From contig JALEKD010000051.1 of NCBI GenBank assembly GCA_022769285.1, positions 1-57,441 on the forward strand: a stretch of 57,441 bases of DNA, written 5' to 3'. Position 1 is the stretch's first letter, and each line of letters starts with the position of its first letter. Below, piece by piece: positions 40,206 through 50,797 of the stretch. Under the pieces are notes generated by a model that worked only from the letters and a program-made list of their open reading frames with translations, was not told the origin of the DNA and made no database searches. Made by a program: the position numbers and the translations under genes. The stretch is from Prevotella sp. (lineage in GTDB: Bacteria > Bacteroidota > Bacteroidia > Bacteroidales > Bacteroidaceae).

Positions 40206-42428
40206 CTATTGAAGATTAAACTTTACAGCGTTCCTCAGATTATTTGAGGCGTTACCCACGAGGGCGATAAACTCGCCTGGCTCAGACACCCAAGCCTGCT
40301 TGGTGTCGTCGTAGAAACTCAGGGCCTTGTTGTCGATGGTGATTGACACATCCTGGCTCTCGCCTGGCTGCAGGAACACCTTCTTGAAGCCCTTCAACTC
40401 CTTGTAGGGGCGCTCCAGTGAACTCTTCGAGTCGTGTATGTACAGCTGTACAACCTCTGCACCGGCGCGGCGGCCTACATTCTTCACGTTGACGGTAAAG
40501 GTAATGGTACCATCCTTGGTCATCGAGGCATGGTCGGCGCGCAGGTTAGATATCTTGAACTGCGTATAGCTGAGTCCGTAACCGAAAGCGAACATCGGGG
40601 TGGTCTTGGCGTGGTCCACCCAGCGGTAGCCCACGTACAGTCCTTCCTTATACTCGCGGTCTATGATCTTCTTGTCGGCTCGCCAGGTGCCCGGGTATGT
40701 TCCCAGTGCGTGGGCGCCTACATCCTGCAACTTCAGAGGCATCGTGTAAGGCATCTTGCCCGACGGGTTGACCTTGCCGGTAAGCACGTCGGCCAGGGCG
40801 TTGCCTGCCTCGGAGCCCAAGAACCACGCCTGGACGATGGCGGGTACACGGTTGCGCCAGGGCATGGCCACGGCGTTGCCCGATACATTCACGTACACCA
40901 TATTCTTGTTCACGGCAGCCAGCGCCTCTATCAGTTTGTCCTGTCCGTAGGGCAGTTCCAGTCCCTTGCGGTCGTAGCCCTCGGCATCCTGGCCATCGCT
41001 CTTGTTGAGGCCACCCACGAAGATGACGTAGTCGGCACCCTTGGCCTTCTGTACGGCCTCTCGGGTAAGCTCCTCAGGCGTTCGGTCGTCGTGCAGGTCA
41101 GCATTGAACCTGTAGCCAGAGTAGCTTACGATGGTGTCGCCCACATAGCCGCGGGCGTAGTCTATCTGTACATCCTTGCCCAGGGCTGCCTGGAGTCCGC
41201 TGAGCGGACTTACCTCGCGCTGAACCTTGAGTGATGACGAGCCGCCCCCCACGGTCATGGGCTTGATGGCATTCTCGCCTACTACGAGTATGCGCTTGGC
41301 CTTGGCGCTGATGGGCAGCAGACTGTGCTGGTTCTGCAGCAACACAATGCCCTCCTGGCCTATCTCGCGAGCCGTGGCATAGTGAGCGTCTGACCCCATA
41401 AAGCCCACGGCGCGATGCTTGTTCATCGTGGTGCGGTAGTAGAGGCGCAGCACGTTGCGTACTTTCTGGTCGAGTTCCTTAGTGGTGTACTTGCCGGAGA
41501 GGATGCCCTGCTTGTAGGGACGTGCCAGGTAGTAGAGCTCGTAAGCATTGTCCATGCCCTTGGCCAGTCCGTCGGTGTGGGTGCCAAATTCCATGTCGAG
41601 GCCGTTCTTAACCACGTCGTCGGTGGTAGTGCGGACACCCCAGTCGGTAATGGCAACGCCGTCGAACTTCCAGTCCCGCTTCAGGATATTCTTAACCAGC
41701 ACCTCGTTGGCGCAGCAGGGCTGGTTGTTGTACCAGTTGTAAGCACACATCACTGCCCAGACCTTGCCCTCCTGGACAGCAGCCTTGAAGGCAGGCAGGT
41801 AAATCTCGTGGAGAGCACGGTCGCTCACGATGACATTGCTGCGCTGGCGGAAGGCTTCCTCATTATTCAGGGCGAAGTGCTTGGCACAGGCGGCTACACC
41901 TGTGCGCTGAACGCCCTGGATGTAAGGAACTACCATACGCGAAGTGAGGTAAGGATCCTCGCCTAAGTACTCGAAGTTACGGCCACCGATGGGCGAGCGG
42001 TAGATGTTCATGCCAGGCCCGAGCACCACATCCTTGCCACGGTAGCGGGCTTCTTCGCCCAGGGCAAAGCCGTAGTGGTCGGCCAGGACAGGATTCCAGG
42101 TGGCGGCCAGGCAGGTAAGCGCGGGGAAGGCCACGCAGGAGTCGTTGGTCTGGCCGGCGTCGCGCCACTTGTCCCAGAGCGTGTTGGGGCGGATGCCGTG
42201 AGGGCCGTCGTCGGTCCACAGGTCGGGGAAACCGAGCCTGGGCACACCAGCCGCAGAGAACTTGCTCTGAGCGTGAATGACACGTATCTTCTCATCGAGC
42301 GTCATGCGACTTAGGGCATCGTCTATGCGCTGCTCTATGGGCTTGGTCTCGTCTAGATACACAGGCACGGTCTGTGCCTTGGCATACATTCCTATAAAGA
42401 GGAAGCATGATATTAGAAGTCTTTTCAT
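40206..42428 (-). CDS. Glycoside hydrolase family 3 (beta-glucosidase/beta-xylosidase)
   Basis: This exported glycosidase hydrolyses beta-linked sugars from the non-reducing end. The signal peptide is MKRLLISCFLFIGMYAKAQ. The GH3 N-terminal barrel includes FPDLWTDDGPHGIRP, GPGMNIYRSPIGGRNFEYLG, KHFALNNEEAFRQ and the nucleophile motif FDGVAITDWG, with Asp as nucleophile. The second domain includes ILVVGENAIKPMTVGGGSSS, and a C-terminal Fn3-like domain includes VKNVGRRAGAEVVQLYIHD. It has 740 residues, normal length. The gene lies downstream of xylB-xylA on the same strand but has its own -7 box and is separated by a terminator, so beta-glucosidase or beta-xylosidase activity cannot be decided. 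Confidence 0.94.
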   Translation of the reverse strand: MKRLLISCFLFIGMYAKAQTVPVYLDETKPIEQRIDDALSRMTLDEKIRVIHAQSKFSAAGVPRLGFPDLWTDDGPHGIRPNTLWDKWRDAGQTNDSCVAFPALTCLAATWNPVLADHYGFALGEEARYRGKDVVLGPGMNIYRSPIGGRNFEYLGEDPYLTSRMVVPYIQGVQRTGVAACAKHFALNNEEAFRQRSNVIVSDRALHEIYLPAFKAAVQEGKVWAVMCAYNWYNNQPCCANEVLVKNILKRDWKFDGVAITDWGVRTTTDDVVKNGLDMEFGTHTDGLAKGMDNAYELYYLARPYKQGILSGKYTTKELDQKVRNVLRLYYRTTMNKHRAVGFMGSDAHYATAREIGQEGIVLLQNQHSLLPISAKAKRILVVGENAIKPMTVGGGSSSLKVQREVSPLSGLQAALGKDVQIDYARGYVGDTIVSYSGYRFNADLHDDRTPEELTREAVQKAKGADYVIFVGGLNKSDGQDAEGYDRKGLELPYGQDKLIEALAAVNKNMVYVNVSGNAVAMPWRNRVPAIVQAWFLGSEAGNALADVLTGKVNPSGKMPYTMPLKLQDVGAHALGTYPGTWRADKKIIDREYKEGLYVGYRWVDHAKTTPMFAFGYGLSYTQFKISNLRADHASMTKDGTITFTVNVKNVGRRAGAEVVQLYIHDSKSSLERPYKELKGFKKVFLQPGESQDVSITIDNKALSFYDDTKQAWVSEPGEFIALVGNASNNLRNAVKFNLQ

Positions 42429-42458
42429 CTATAAATTAGGTATTATTGGTTTCTGTTG

Positions 42459-42466
42459 CAAATTTA
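42459..42466 (-). promoter_or_regulatory. Putative -7 box (TAAATTTG) of the GH3 gene
   Basis: The minus strand reads TAAATTTG about 30 bp upstream of the ATG. Confidence 0.55.
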
Positions 42467-42605
42467 GTGTTTTTATCGGAGACAGGGTCTATGATTGTTG
42501 GAAAAAATGCCTGCGCGGTCTAAAAAAAACATTTCAGTATGAGTAGGGCCGTCATCAGCGCAGGGCTCGCGACGGCTCCGGCAGGCGGGCCAATCACTGG
42601 CCGAC

Positions 42606-42648
42606 CTAAAAAGACATCCGCCACAAACCCATAGTGGGTTGCGGCGGG
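42606..42648 (-). terminator. Terminator after xylA
   Basis: CCGCCACAAACCC pairs with GGGTTGCGGCGG. On the minus strand the stem is followed by ATGTCTTTTT. It lies 30-70 bp beyond the xylA stop. Confidence 0.8.
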
Positions 42649-42677
42649 TGCGTATATAATATAAGTAGGGATGGCGA

Positions 42678-43997
42678 TTACTTGCAGTACAGCGCAACGA
42701 TGGTTTCGTAGAGCTCCTGCTTGCCCGAAATCTGGCGGGGTTCGCCGTTCTTCTTGGCGTAAGCCACTAAGTCTTCGAGCGAGAGGCGACCCTCCTCAAA
42801 ATCCTTACCAGCGCCCTCGTCGAACGAAGCGTAGCGCTCGCGGAGCATCTTAGGGAGCTCGCTGTGCTCCAGTATATCGGCCGCGTTGAGCAGGGCACGC
42901 GCCATGGCGTCCATGCCGCTGATGTGGGCGATAAAGATGTCCTCGGGGTCGGTAGAGTTGCGGCGCAGCTTGGCGTCAAAGTTGGAGCCGCCGTTGCCCA
43001 GGCCGCCATTGCGGATAATCTGCATCATGGCCTGAGTGAGTTCATAGTTGTCAATGGGGAACTGGTCGGTGTCCCAGCCGTTCTGGGCGTCGCCGCGGTT
43101 GGCATCGATGCTGCCCAGCATGCCGTTGTCTACGGCTACGGCCAGTTCGTGCTCGAAGGTGTGGCCAGCCAGGGTGGCGTGGTTTACTTCGATGTTCACC
43201 TTGAAGTCATCCTGCAAGTCGTGAGCACGCAGGAACCCGATAACGGTCTCTACGTCTACGTCGTACTGGTGCTTGGTAGGCTCCATGGGCTTAGGCTCGA
43301 TGAGGAAGGTGCCCTTGAAACCGTGGGCACGTGCATAGTCGCGCGCGGCAGTAAGCATCTGGGCCAGGTGGTCCTTTTCGCGCTGCATATCAGTATTGAG
43401 CAGACTCATATAGCCCTCGCGGCCACCCCAGAACACGTAGTTCTGACCGCCCAACTTGATGGTGGCGTCTATGGCGTTCTTAATCTGAACGGCGGCACGG
43501 GCCACTACGTCAAAGTTGGGGTTGGTGGCGGCACCATTCATGTACCGCTTGTGTCCGAATACGTTGGCGGTGCCCCACAAGAGGTGAATGTCGCCAGCCT
43601 CCTTCATCTTCTCCAGTGCATAGTCAGTTATGGCCTTCATGTTGGCCTCATACTCGTCTATATCGTCCGACGGGTCTATCAGGTCTACGTCGTGGAAGCA
43701 GAAGTAGTGTATGCCCAGCTTCTTCATGATTTCAAATCCGGCGTCCATCTTATCCTTGGCGCGCTGCAGAGCTGTCTCGGCCTGGTCCCAGGCATACGTG
43801 CGGGTCTGGCCGCCAAACTGGTCAGCGCTGGCAGGGCCCAGTGTGTGCCACCAAGCCATGGCAAACTTGAGCCAGTCTTTCATTGTCTTTCCAGCCACTA
43901 CCTTGTTCTCGTCATAGTAGTGAAATGCCATGGGGTTCTTGCTGGCGGTACCCTCAAAGGGTATCTTGCCAATCTGTGGGAAATACTCTTTTACCAT
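42678..43997 (-). CDS. xylA: Xylose isomerase
   Basis: XylA converts D-xylose to D-xylulose using two divalent metals. The 439-residue protein is the class II length and opens [20 protein letters not shown]. Active-site signatures are [10 protein letters not shown] (catalytic His and Asp), [27 protein letters not shown] and [20 protein letters not shown]. It follows xylB by 12 bp on the minus strand, so the operon order is xylB-xylA. Bacteroidota enzymes of this type are known to work well in yeast, a reason they are often studied. Confidence 0.98.
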   Translation of the reverse strand: MVKEYFPQIGKIPFEGTASKNPMAFHYYDENKVVAGKTMKDWLKFAMAWWHTLGPASADQFGGQTRTYAWDQAETALQRAKDKMDAGFEIMKKLGIHYFCFHDVDLIDPSDDIDEYEANMKAITDYALEKMKEAGDIHLLWGTANVFGHKRYMNGAATNPNFDVVARAAVQIKNAIDATIKLGGQNYVFWGGREGYMSLLNTDMQREKDHLAQMLTAARDYARAHGFKGTFLIEPKPMEPTKHQYDVDVETVIGFLRAHDLQDDFKVNIEVNHATLAGHTFEHELAVAVDNGMLGSIDANRGDAQNGWDTDQFPIDNYELTQAMMQIIRNGGLGNGGSNFDAKLRRNSTDPEDIFIAHISGMDAMARALLNAADILEHSELPKMLRERYASFDEGAGKDFEEGRLSLEDLVAYAKKNGEPRQISGKQELYETIVALYCK

Positions 43998-44009
43998 AAT
44001 GATTAATTT

Positions 44010-45521
44010 TTATTGTTGTTTAGATTGTCTGATTATCTTCTCTAAGATGTCTTTCCACTCAGCGTAAGCCTCGGCATACTGTGGGCGCTTCTCTTCATCG
44101 GGCGTTATGATGTCGAGTTGACGCAGCGAGTCGAAGGCCTCGGTGTGGTCGTGGTAGAGGCCGCAGCCCATGCCCGCACCCTTGGCTGCGCCGATGCTGC
44201 CGTCGGTCTCGTACAGCTCGATGGTGGCCCCCGAGGTAGATGCCAGCGCCTCGCGGAAAGTGGGGCTCAGGAACATGTTAGCCCGGCCCGCGTGGATGTC
44301 GTGGATGTTGACGCCCATCTGCTGCATAATCTCCATGCCGTAGCAGAAGCTGAACACGATACCCTCCTGGGCAGCGCGTAGCAGGTGGGCCGTGGTGTGG
44401 TGGTTGAAGTCTACACCGTGGATGGAACAGCCCACCTCACGGTTTTCGAGCACGCGCTCGGCCCCGTTGCCAAAGGGGATGATGCGCACGCCGCCCGAGC
44501 CCACGGGAGCCTGCGCGGCCAGTTCGTTCATAGCCCCGTACGATAGCCCCTGCGGCACCACGTTGCGCCGCATCCAGGCATTGAGAATACCCGTGCCGTT
44601 GATACACAGCAGAACGCCCAGACGGGTGAGCTCTTCGGTGTAGTTGACGTGGGCAAAGGTGTTGACGCGGCTCTTGCGGTCATAGTTTACATCGCCCAGT
44701 ACGCCGTATACCACGCCCGAGGTGCCCGCGGTAGAGGCTATCTCGCCCGGGTTGAACACATTCAGGCTGAGGGCATTGTTGGGCTGGTCGCCCGCGCGGT
44801 AGCTGATGGGTGTTCCCTCGGCCAAGCCCGTCTCCATGGCTGCCTGACGGCTCACCCGGCTCTGGATGGAAAACGTGGGCACCACATCGGCCAGCAGGTC
44901 GTGGCTGAAGCCGTAATAGTCGAGCAGGAAGGAGGCTATGCGCCGCCGGTTAAAGTCCCAGAGCATGCCCTCGGACAGCCCCTCGATGGTGGTGTTAATC
45001 TGTCCGCTCAGTTTCATGGCCAGGTAGTCGCCCGGAAGCATCACCTTGTATATCTTCTCGTACACCTCGGGCTCATTGTCCTTTACCCAGGCCAGCTTGG
45101 CCGCCGTAAAGTTGCCCGGCGAGTTGAGCAGCGTGCCCAGACAGGTGGCCCGGCCTAAGTCGTTGAACGCCCGCTCGCCATAGGGTACTGCCCGCGAGTC
45201 GCACCAGATGATGGCATCGCGCAGCACCCTCTGCTCGCGGTCCACGCATACCAGCCCGTGCATCTGGTACGATATGCCTATCGCCCTGATGTCCTCGCCG
45301 TGTGCCCCCGTGTCGGCCATTATCTTGGCAAGGGCCAACTTAGCGTTAGTCCACCACATATCAGGAGCCTGTTCGGCCCATCCGTTCTTTACTGACTTGA
45401 TAGGAGCTTCGTGTTCGGGGTAAAAAGCGGTGGCCGCGCACGTTCCGGAGTCTATATCTACGAGGGAGGCTTTGACCGAGCTACTGCCCACATCAAAGCC
45501 CAGCAAGTACTGTCTGCTCAT
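44010..45521 (-). CDS. xylB: Xylulokinase
   Basis: This FGGY-family kinase phosphorylates D-xylulose to xylulose 5-phosphate for the pentose phosphate route. The start MSRQYLLGFDVGSSSVKASL holds the phosphate-binding loop. Other features are GISYQMHGLVCVD, AIIWCDSRAVPYGE, KVMLPGDYLAMKLSGQINTT and the C-terminal ATP-site stretch with GRANMFLSPTFREALAS and GSIGAAKGAGMG. At 503 residues it has normal length. It is the first gene of the xylB-xylA operon with a near-consensus promoter at 45622-45654. Confidence 0.96.
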   Translation of the reverse strand: MSRQYLLGFDVGSSSVKASLVDIDSGTCAATAFYPEHEAPIKSVKNGWAEQAPDMWWTNAKLALAKIMADTGAHGEDIRAIGISYQMHGLVCVDREQRVLRDAIIWCDSRAVPYGERAFNDLGRATCLGTLLNSPGNFTAAKLAWVKDNEPEVYEKIYKVMLPGDYLAMKLSGQINTTIEGLSEGMLWDFNRRRIASFLLDYYGFSHDLLADVVPTFSIQSRVSRQAAMETGLAEGTPISYRAGDQPNNALSLNVFNPGEIASTAGTSGVVYGVLGDVNYDRKSRVNTFAHVNYTEELTRLGVLLCINGTGILNAWMRRNVVPQGLSYGAMNELAAQAPVGSGGVRIIPFGNGAERVLENREVGCSIHGVDFNHHTTAHLLRAAQEGIVFSFCYGMEIMQQMGVNIHDIHAGRANMFLSPTFREALASTSGATIELYETDGSIGAAKGAGMGCGLYHDHTEAFDSLRQLDIITPDEEKRPQYAEAYAEWKDILEKIIRQSKQQ

Positions 45522-45621
45522 TATAATGGTGTTTAGGTTTTATTCTTGTTCCGGTGACGGCTGGGGTGGTTGTGTCAGTCAGCCCGGCTCTAACGGTCTG
45601 TCCCAGCGCCATCTCTGTTTG

Positions 45622-45654
45622 CAAAGTTATAAAATATCTGAGAATAACAGCAAG
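45622..45654 (-). promoter_or_regulatory. Promoter of xylB-xylA (CTTG-N21-TAACTTTG)
   Basis: On the minus strand CTTG (45651-45654), a 21-bp spacer and TAACTTTG (45622-45629) fit the Bacteroidota consensus with one mismatch. The leader to the ATG is about 95 nt and shows no strong structure by eye. Confidence 0.7.
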
Positions 45655-45744
45655 AGATTGGCAAATAAATTATTGTGGCGCGGCAAAAGGGGAGAGCCCC
45701 GGGATGATAAGATGCGAAAAGCAGGAGGCAGGTGGTGGCTCTGA

Positions 45745-45960
45745 AAGGTAAAAAGGTAGAAGAGTAAAGAAGTAAAAAACGCTGCCTGTACGTTAGTGCT
45801 AACTTTCTGCATGCCCATGGCAGTTGTGGAAATCGTGGAGACCGACCTTTACGATGCTGGGAGCCGTCATTAGAAAGCTAAAGATAGGTCTCCACGATTG
45901 GCATGGTGAATCTCTCCTGGCATGAGGAGGGCCGCCTGTCCGGTACTTTTTACTCTTTCC
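45745..45960 (-). repeat. Dispersed palindromic element, copy A7, with both flanks
   Basis: AATCGTGGAGACC (45831-45843) and GGTCTCCACGATT (45887-45899) are perfect 13-bp inverted arms around CTTTACGATGCTGGGAGCCG and TCATTAGAAAGCTAAAG. The left flank is polypurine (GGTAAAAAGGTAGAAGAGTA at 45749) and the right flank is T-rich (TACTTTTTACTCTTTCC at about 45945), the same arrangement as A2 and the element at 29374. Confidence 0.85.
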
Positions 45961-45986
45961 TATACAGGGAGCCGTGGCGTGGACAC

Positions 45987-46027
45987 AAAAAAAGATAGGG
46001 CATATCCTGTTGATACGTCCTATCTTC
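45987..46027 (-). terminator. Terminator of the adhesin-like gene
   Basis: AAGATAGG and CCTATCTT form the outer stem, with GCATATC/GATACGT inside. On the minus strand it is followed by a run of seven T. It lies about 80 bp beyond the stop codon. Confidence 0.8.
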
Positions 46028-46103
46028 TTAGAGTTATCCTTGGGCGCGGGACGAGCCTGTGCGGGTGGATGCCCGGTGGCTTGCCACTGACGCGTGGGGC
46101 CGT

Positions 46104-49100
46104 TTACTTCACTACCACCTTGCGGGTGTACTGCTGAACCTTAACCAGGTAGACGCCCTTGCTGACAGGTATCTGGGTAGAGGCTGCGGCCTTGACCTTG
46201 CAGACCAGGCGGCCGTCGAGCGTGTAGATGGCTGCGTTGGCACCGGCCATGCCGTCTATCACGATGGCGTCGGTGATGGTGTAGATGTGGCCTTTGGCTA
46301 TGGTCGAAGCGTCGATGCCGTCGGTCTGGATGGCCTCTGCTGTCTTAGAGTAGCCCGACTCGCTCTCCTCGTAGACTGCTGTCACGTTGTAGTAGTGAGG
46401 TGCTTTCTCGGCAGAGCGTGCAGCGCGCTTAGAAGCGTGGGCCGCGTCATCAGTGAGATGGTCGGTAAAGGTAGTCTCCTTGACGGGCTCATCGTTGATC
46501 TTCTCGCCGTCGCGATAGATGTTGTAGCCGTTGAGGGTGAGGGTCTGTGTCTCGTAGTTAGGCGTGCAGGTAATGTCATCGATGAGCAGGGCCAGTACAT
46601 CCTTAGAGTTGTAGTGGATGGCTACGTACTTGGTGTTGGCCGGCAGGTCGAACTCATAGAACGAATAGCCTTTTTCGAAGTCGGCCTTGTAACCGGTAGG
46701 AACGTCCGTGACGCTCTTGAACACGGTGAAGTCGGAAGGCTCCTTGCCTGTGGTCGACACCATGATGTCAAATGACTCCAGTCCGTACTTGGCTGACAGC
46801 GACTTGGCCCAGAAAGAGATGTACTTGCTGTTAGGAGCCAGCTCGGGCAGTATGAAGTAGTCGTCGTTCTGGGGCAAAGTCCAGAAGCAGAGCATCTTGT
46901 TGCCGCTGTGGGCATCCATGATAGAACTATTGTTGCCGTAGAGGGTCATGTCCATCACCATGCAGACCATTCCGTCGCCCAGGTGAGGTATGGGCTTGCC
47001 ATACGCACCCATTACATACTGAGTGGGCAGATGGTCTTTGTCGATGAGGGTGTAGTCGCCGATGGTGCCACGGTCCTGCTTGACTATCATCTTGTGGGTG
47101 GTGCGGTCTTCGGTTACGTCAATGCCACCTACGGTCCATGCCTCGTAGCTCTCCATGTTGTCGGTACGGATGGGGTAGTAAGTGGTGTTAGGTGCAGTCC
47201 ATGTCAGGGCTACTTCCTTAGACGACTTAACCTCAGCCTTGACATTAGATGCCTTAGGATAGGGCGAACGGGTCACTAAGACGAGTGTGGCCTGCTCATT
47301 ATCGGTCAACTTCTCATCGGTAGCGCATACCACCTTACTGGTGATGTTCATGTAGTCGATGTAGGAGACGGGGAAATCTATCTCTAAGGGTAGCGTCTCG
47401 GTAGCGTTGGCTTCCAGTTGGTGGCCGTCGACGGTGCCGGCCAGTTTGCCGTTGAGGTAGTATCCTACCTGGTAGCTGTCAATGGTCTTGAATCCCTTGT
47501 TGGCCACTGTCACCGAACCCTTGAGGGCGTTGCCTGCATGGACCATGGTGGGTATGTTGACCTCCTGGACGCCCAAGTCGTAGTCGAAGGTGTGGCCCAC
47601 GAAGATGTTGTCTACCAGTACGGGGGCGCCAGGCGTGCTGTTAGAAGTCTCGAAGCCTATCTGCAGGTGCTCGCACTCCTTGTAGGGGGTCAAGTCTATG
47701 GTGGCGATAGCCCACTTGTTGAGCACGTCCTTAGGTACGGTGGCAATCTCGGTCCAGCTTGCGCCACAGTCGTTAGATGCTACCACCTTCAGGTCTGTAT
47801 TGGTGTCCAACATGTAGTACCAGAACTTCAGGGTGGCCTTTACCTGCTTAGCAAGATTGAGTACAGGCGACTCGATACGTGCGCTGCCAGGCTTGACGGC
47901 GCTGTAGCCTATCATGCCACGGTCTTTGTCCTGCGGAGATGCCTGCGGGGCGAGGTCGTCTACCAACTGCCAGGCGTTGCTGCCCGACAACTGGCTGATG
48001 AGCCACGGTGTTGTCTGTAGCTTTTTCTGACTAAACGACTCATAGTAGGGGCACTCGTAGCCCACGCCGAAAGCAGAGCTGTTGCTGCGGCCTGCATCGC
48101 CGGTACCCTGGTCGTTCTTGGCATATATTAAGTAAGTCAGAGCGGTCTGCGCGTCAGTGGTCTGAGGCATATCGGTATAGGTACATACCTTCAGGTCTTC
48201 TTTTACGTACAGGCTGGTCTCCAGGTTGTATACAGAGTAGGTTACCTTAGACGGGTCTATATAGCCGCCGTGCATGCCTACCGTGGGAGCCTCCCAGTTG
48301 ATGATGGCCTGTGATCCTCTCTGGTACCAGGTAACGTTAGAGGGTGCTGCGGGAATGTCTATGCCAGCCCAGCAGCCTGCGGTGGCTACGACGCCGGCCC
48401 CGACAGTATTGTAACATACGATGGTGTACTGGTTCATACCGGCCTGAGGGGCGGGGTCTGTTACGCTGATCTTCTGGCCAGGACGCACGTCGGTCTCGGT
48501 GGCTATTACGTTGCCAGTGGTCTGGTTGGTAACCACTACCTTGGTGATGGCGTCAAGTGCTGTCTTGCCAAAGGTGGTGGTAGGACAGGCAAAGTCTATC
48601 TGGCTGCGAAGCTCGCCCTTGGCGTCGGGTCTGGTGGTTATGTCTGTAGCTGCCGAAGGACTGTTCTTGGCTACGGCGCCCGATATGCTGAAGTTCATAA
48701 TGCCCAAGGCACCCTGGGCCTTGTCTGACAGGGCATGGATGCCTATGTAGTAAGAGCCTGAGAGCAGCGGTGTGAACCACTGGTCAATGGTATAGCCGCT
48801 CGAAGTGCTGGTCTCGGGGCAGATAACGTTAGTCAGCGAACCGGGCTGGCTTACTTTGCCATATTTTACCTCGAACTTTTCTACCTTAGAGACATCGCTG
48901 ACCATTAGGGTCATGGTGATGTGGTAGCTCTTGCCAGCCTCCAGTCTCATCTTGGGCGATACCAGCCAGTCATCTGCAGCGTTTTCCTTGCTGGCATTGT
49001 AGTAAACGTTCTTCTGGTTAGTAGTCCAGGTGTTGCCATCGTTGTTGGCATCGATGGTCTTGAAGAAGCCCAGTCCCTGCTTGTTGAGGAATGTATGGCT

Positions 49101-50510
49101 GAATGGGGGCAGCACGCCCATGTCTTCGGCTACCAGCAGGGTGTTGCTGGTGGCGGTCTGGCTGGACTTCACTCCGTCGGTAACGGTGATGGTATAGTAG
49201 TAGTTGTTCATCGAGTTGATGGTCTTGTCGACGAACGATGTAGTTGTAATGTCATTGCCCAGCACCACACGGTCGGGCATACGGGTCAGGGTGTACCTGG
49301 CGGCCTCGGCATTGATATATCCGCCGTTGCCACCGGTGGTTACGGCATCCCAGCTGATGGTTACCTCGTTAGAGTTGGCCGCCTTGACGGCCTGGAAGTT
49401 GGCAGGGGCCTTGGGGGTGTCCTGGCCTACAAAGCTCTGGGTAGAGGTAATCTGGCCACTAACGCCATTCAGACTGGCGCTTACGGCAAACTTGTGTATT
49501 CCCTCGGTCGTGACGGTGACGGGAACGCTGATTTCTGCTCCTGGCTTACCTTCGCCGGTATTGAATTCGGCATCGTCAACATATACCTTGTATGAGAGAG
49601 TCTCGCTCAGGGCATCGCCATTCTCAGCCTTATCGGGCAGGGTGAATATGAAGTTACCCGTAAGGCTGGTCTTAGCAAACTCAGTCCGCATCTTGGTGAT
49701 GAAGGCGGGCTTGACAACGGTCTTCTTAGGTATGGAGAATACTCCACACCAGCTTATCTTGGCATTGTCAAAGTCGGTAACCTTGGTGGCCTTGCCTGTG
49801 GCAGAATCTATGGTGTACAGAGAACTCTCTGTAGCTGTGCGGGCAAACCAGTAGGCAGTACCAGTACTCTCGTCAAAACAGGCACCCTAAATGTCTGTTG
49901 ACGGAACCACGCCTGTGGTGCCAATGGCATTTGGCTTACCTGTGCCGAGGTCAAACTGATATAGGGTACCGTCTACGCCAATGCCGTAAACATGTCCTTG
50001 GTTATCCGAATAGAGGGCAACAAACTGCTGGGGAAGTGTGGCTATGACCGTGGTCATGGCTGTCTCTAAGTTTAAAGTGCGGAAATCGTATCCTTTGGAG
50101 GTGTTAGGGTAGCAACCGTAGACCTGCGAACTCTTGGTGTCGTAGGTCAGAGCGGTCGGTGCGATTCTTTCAGGAAACATGTCCGTTATTTTTGTCCATG
50201 TATTGACGTCGTATTTTTCTAACTTGACAGTTATTACCACATTCTTTCTCATATATGCTGAAAAGAAGTAGTAGTTTCCGTTGGCATACACACCTGCGAT
50301 GGGTGTGTAGAAAGATACAGGCAGAAGATTCTTCAACGTGGGTGGATTCGCAGTCGTAGTTGAGTAGATACCCAACGGACTTTTACCTGAGGCGATGGCT
50401 CCGTAGAGTGTCACCGGGTCGGGTGCGACTCTGTAAGCTCCCTTGGGATTGGCCCAGACAAGCCCCACTATTAGTGTGAGCAAGCTGGCGCATAGAGTAA
50501 GTCTTTTTAT
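46104..50510 (-). pseudogene. Large secreted adhesin-like protein, interrupted by amber codon and start loss
   Basis: One reading frame runs from about 50510 to 46104 (1,468 codons) but holds a TAG at 49887-49889 (codon 208). The frame continues open beyond it with matching content: TGVVPSTDI before and GACFDESTGTAYWF after, where CAG (Gln) would fit. The frame also lacks an ATG. The codons ATA AAA AGA encode a perfect signal peptide start (xKRLTLCASLLTLIVGLVWA), so ATG probably mutated to ATA; a TTG at 50483 would truncate the signal. Domains are an N-terminal propeller-like region, several Fn3 repeats, choice-of-anchor J/cleaved-adhesin-type modules and a type IX-like C-terminal signal (SKGVYLVKVQQYTRKVVVK). 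Sequencing error or tolerated readthrough are alternatives. Confidence 0.8.
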
Positions 50511-50561
50511 AAAATTAAAGGTTATGTTTATAATCTGTAATGCTTTCTTTTAATTTTCTTG

Positions 50562-50569
50562 CAAATGTA
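50562..50569 (-). promoter_or_regulatory. -7 box (TACATTTG) of the adhesin-like gene
   Basis: The minus strand reads TACATTTG about 52 bp upstream of the presumed original start at 50510. The promoter appears intact although the gene is damaged. Confidence 0.55.
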
Positions 50570-50690
50570 CAAAAAACTGTTAAGATAATAAATATTTTTT
50601 TGCTTATTTCTATTTTTAGCTTATAAATTGTAAGAAATGAGACCGTACTCGTCTTGGCAGGCAACCTAATGGTGCTGGCTTGCCGGGCAA

Positions 50691-50752
50691 TTTACTATAG
50701 TCAAATAACCGTCAGCGCCTAAAATGCCCTGATGGTCAAAAACTATAGTAAA
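50691..50752. repeat. Long imperfect palindrome upstream of the helicase gene
   Basis: TTTACTATAGT (50691-50701) and ACTATAGTAAA (50742-50752) are perfect inverted repeats. ACCGTCAG and CTGATGGT add an inner stem with one G-T mismatch. It may be an operator, a cruciform-forming site or a tiny inverted-repeat element. It ends 46 bp before the TACTTTTG box. Confidence 0.7.
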
Positions 50753-50797
50753 GATGAAAAAAACATTTATTTTTATGGCTATGACGAAAAAAGACAT

